Positions 63,801-64,000 of a stretch of DNA of 64,000 nt are shown here, piece by piece; within the stretch, counting starts at the first letter, position 1, and every line of letters starts with the position of its first letter. The notes under the pieces are model-generated. The model searched no databases. It was not told where the DNA came from and saw only the letters and a list, made by a program, of their open reading frames with translations. Origin of the DNA: Micromonospora sp. C28SCA-DRY-2 (lineage in GTDB: Bacteria > Actinomycetota > Actinomycetes > Mycobacteriales > Micromonosporaceae); assembly GCF_030519475.1 (NCBI RefSeq), contig NZ_JAUMKD010000005.1:1-64000 (forward strand), in the 5' to 3' direction. Position numbers and translations under genes: made by a program.

Positions 63801-64000
63801 GCGGCCGCCGACTGCACCATCGCCGCGCTGTCGGAGGAGGGCACCGTCCCGGACGGCGCGGTGGTCACCCTCGCCGGCATCCTCTCCGGGGTGCAGCGGC
63901 GGGTCACCAAGCAGGGCCGGGCCTGGGCCTCGGCCACCCTGGAGGACCTCGCCGGCGGGGTGGAGACGCTCTTCTTCCCCAACACCTACGAGGTGATCGG
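60810..64000 (+). CDS. dnaE: DNA polymerase III alpha subunit, 5' part (runs off the window)
   Basis: The first ~1063 codons of replicative polymerase DnaE (DnaE1 size ~1180). The PHP domain (1-~280) keeps H-L-H-V-H-T-E-Y-S, T-D-H-G-N and the later N-D-S-H-Y metal ligands, so PHP proofreading is likely active, as known for actinobacterial DnaE1. Polymerase palm: V-G-P-G-R-G-S-A-A-G-S-L-V near 375, catalytic Asp416 and Asp418 in P-D-V-D-I-D-F, third Asp near 580 in K-M-D-F-L-G-L. A helix-hairpin-helix and the start of the OB-fold region (L-A-G-I-L-S-G-V) follow. The first codon is ATG 60810. The frame stays open to the end of the window. Confidence 0.96.
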   Translation, partial: MGDSFAHLHVHTEYSMLDGAARLKDLFAEVSRQGMPAVAMTDHGNMHGAHDFYKQAMAAGVTPILGIEAYVAPESRFHKQRVRWGRPEQKSDDVSGSGGYTHKTIWARNKTGLHNLFALTSRAYTEGFFVKWPRMDAELIAEYADGLMATTGCPSGEVQTRLRLGQDAQALEAAAKYQEIFGRENYFLELMDHGLDIEKRVRDGLLEIGRKLGIPPVVTNDSHYTHEAQAESHDVLLCVQTGSNIADPNRFKFGGSGYYIKSADEMRGVDGSDVWLEGCRNTLLVAERVDPTGMFEFRNLMPRFPVPEGETEESWFRKETFAGLARRFPEGVPETHVKQAEYELGVIIQMGFPSYFLVVADFIQWAKSQGIAVGPGRGSAAGSLVAYALGITDLDPLPHGLIFERFLNPERVSMPDVDIDFDERRRGEVIRYVTEKWGEDKVAQIATFGTIKAKAAIKDSARVLGYPYAVGDRITKAMPPAVMGKDIPLSGIFDPKHPRYAEAGEIRGLYESDPDVRKVIDTARGIEGLIRQTGVHAAGVIMSAEPIIEHIPLMRRDADGAIITQFDYPTCESLGLLKMDFLGLRNLTIIDDALKNIASNHGTTVDLLKLPLDDKPTYELLARGDTLGVFQLDGGPMRSLLRLMKPDNFEDISAVLALYRPGPMGANSHTNYALRKNGLQEITPIHPELAEPLEEILGPTYGLIVYQEQVQRAAQKLAGYSLGQADLLRRAMGKKKKEVLDKEFIPFRDGMRANGYSDEAIQTLWDILVPFADYAFNKAHTAGYGLVSYWTGYLKANYPAEYMAALLTSVGDDKDKMALYLSECRRMGIQVLPPDVNTSAGPFTPVGKDIRFGLAAIRNVGANVVAAIMRCREEKGAYTDFYDFLSKVDAVVCNKKTIESLIKAGAFDSLGHPRKGLLAVHADAIDAYADVKRKEAVGQYDLFGAGFGEAETGGSTTVMPVIGDGEWDKRDKLAFEREMLGLYVSDHPLFGLEHVLGAAADCTIAALSEEGTVPDGAVVTLAGILSGVQRRVTKQGRAWASATLEDLAGGVETLFFPNTYEVI

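Overview
The window is chromosomal DNA of a very GC-rich actinobacterium, most likely Micromonosporaceae (Micromonospora-like). The reasons are codon use saturated with G/C at third positions, many GTG starts, -10 boxes of the TAnnnT type sitting 6-9 bases before start codons (leaderless transcripts), an F420-dependent LLM enzyme, an XRE/DUF397 pair, phosphatidylinositol-mannoside genes, and the actinobacterial order thrS-HIT-pgsA-patA-pimA-pdxST-yebC. No tRNA, rRNA, insertion sequence or CRISPR array was seen.

Layout. 1-8.7 kb: 3' part of a GT9 glycosyltransferase, a type IB topoisomerase, two adjacent paralogous AraC regulators, a TetR regulator diverging from a DrrAB-type efflux ABC pair across a double operator, a RecQ-like helicase. 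8.8-17.4 kb: F420 oxidoreductase, a 40-residue membrane protein, GH3 glycosidase, a desulfurase-like/GNAT couple, lipoprotein, DUF1206 and MscS membrane proteins, and a holin-X/DUF3618/DUF4235 operon. 17.5-26.5 kb: cold-shock protein with a long leader, aldo/keto reductase, tam-adenosine deaminase couple, a two-component system ending in a very strong hairpin, an ADP-ribosylglycohydrolase, and a YcnI-like protein with an unusual cytoplasmic tail. 26.6-42.2 kb: thrS (behind a heptanucleotide tandem repeat), a secreted M15 peptidase, the HIT (Ap4A-phosphorylase-like) gene, an inserted aldo/keto reductase and EF-G-like gene, then the PI-mannoside genes pgsA-patA-pimA, pdxS-pdxT, an XRE regulator diverging from a flavin reductase, and yebC.

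42.2-44.7 kb holds what I consider the most interesting unit: five minus-strand genes reading EspC/WXG100-like protein, CpnT-N-like WXG100 membrane module, basic toxin-like protein, then two candidate immunity genes. It looks like a T7SS-linked polymorphic toxin whose carrier and effector modules are separate ORFs overlapping by 8 bases. It sits immediately after yebC, where many actinobacteria have ruvCAB. The toxin activity is inferred, not recognised with certainty.

44.8-64 kb: a DUF402 protein, NatAB-like ABC pair with a NarL-type two-component system, a frameshifted XRE regulator with its DUF397 partner, an MFS exporter diverging from a CGNR zinc-finger regulator, an ECF41 (SigJ-like) sigma factor diverging from an SDR enzyme with matching promoter-like elements on both sides, a PadR/membrane-protein couple, a secreted protein, a Ser/Thr kinase, a truncated VOC remnant, an ECF sigma/lipoprotein couple, and the first ~1063 codons of dnaE, which runs off the end. 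Convergent or unidirectional gene ends are very often marked by perfect 11-20 bp hairpins. Two places carry chains of tiny ORFs joined by 4-base stop/start overlaps between real genes (patA-pimA, and kinase-regulator at 48.4 kb).
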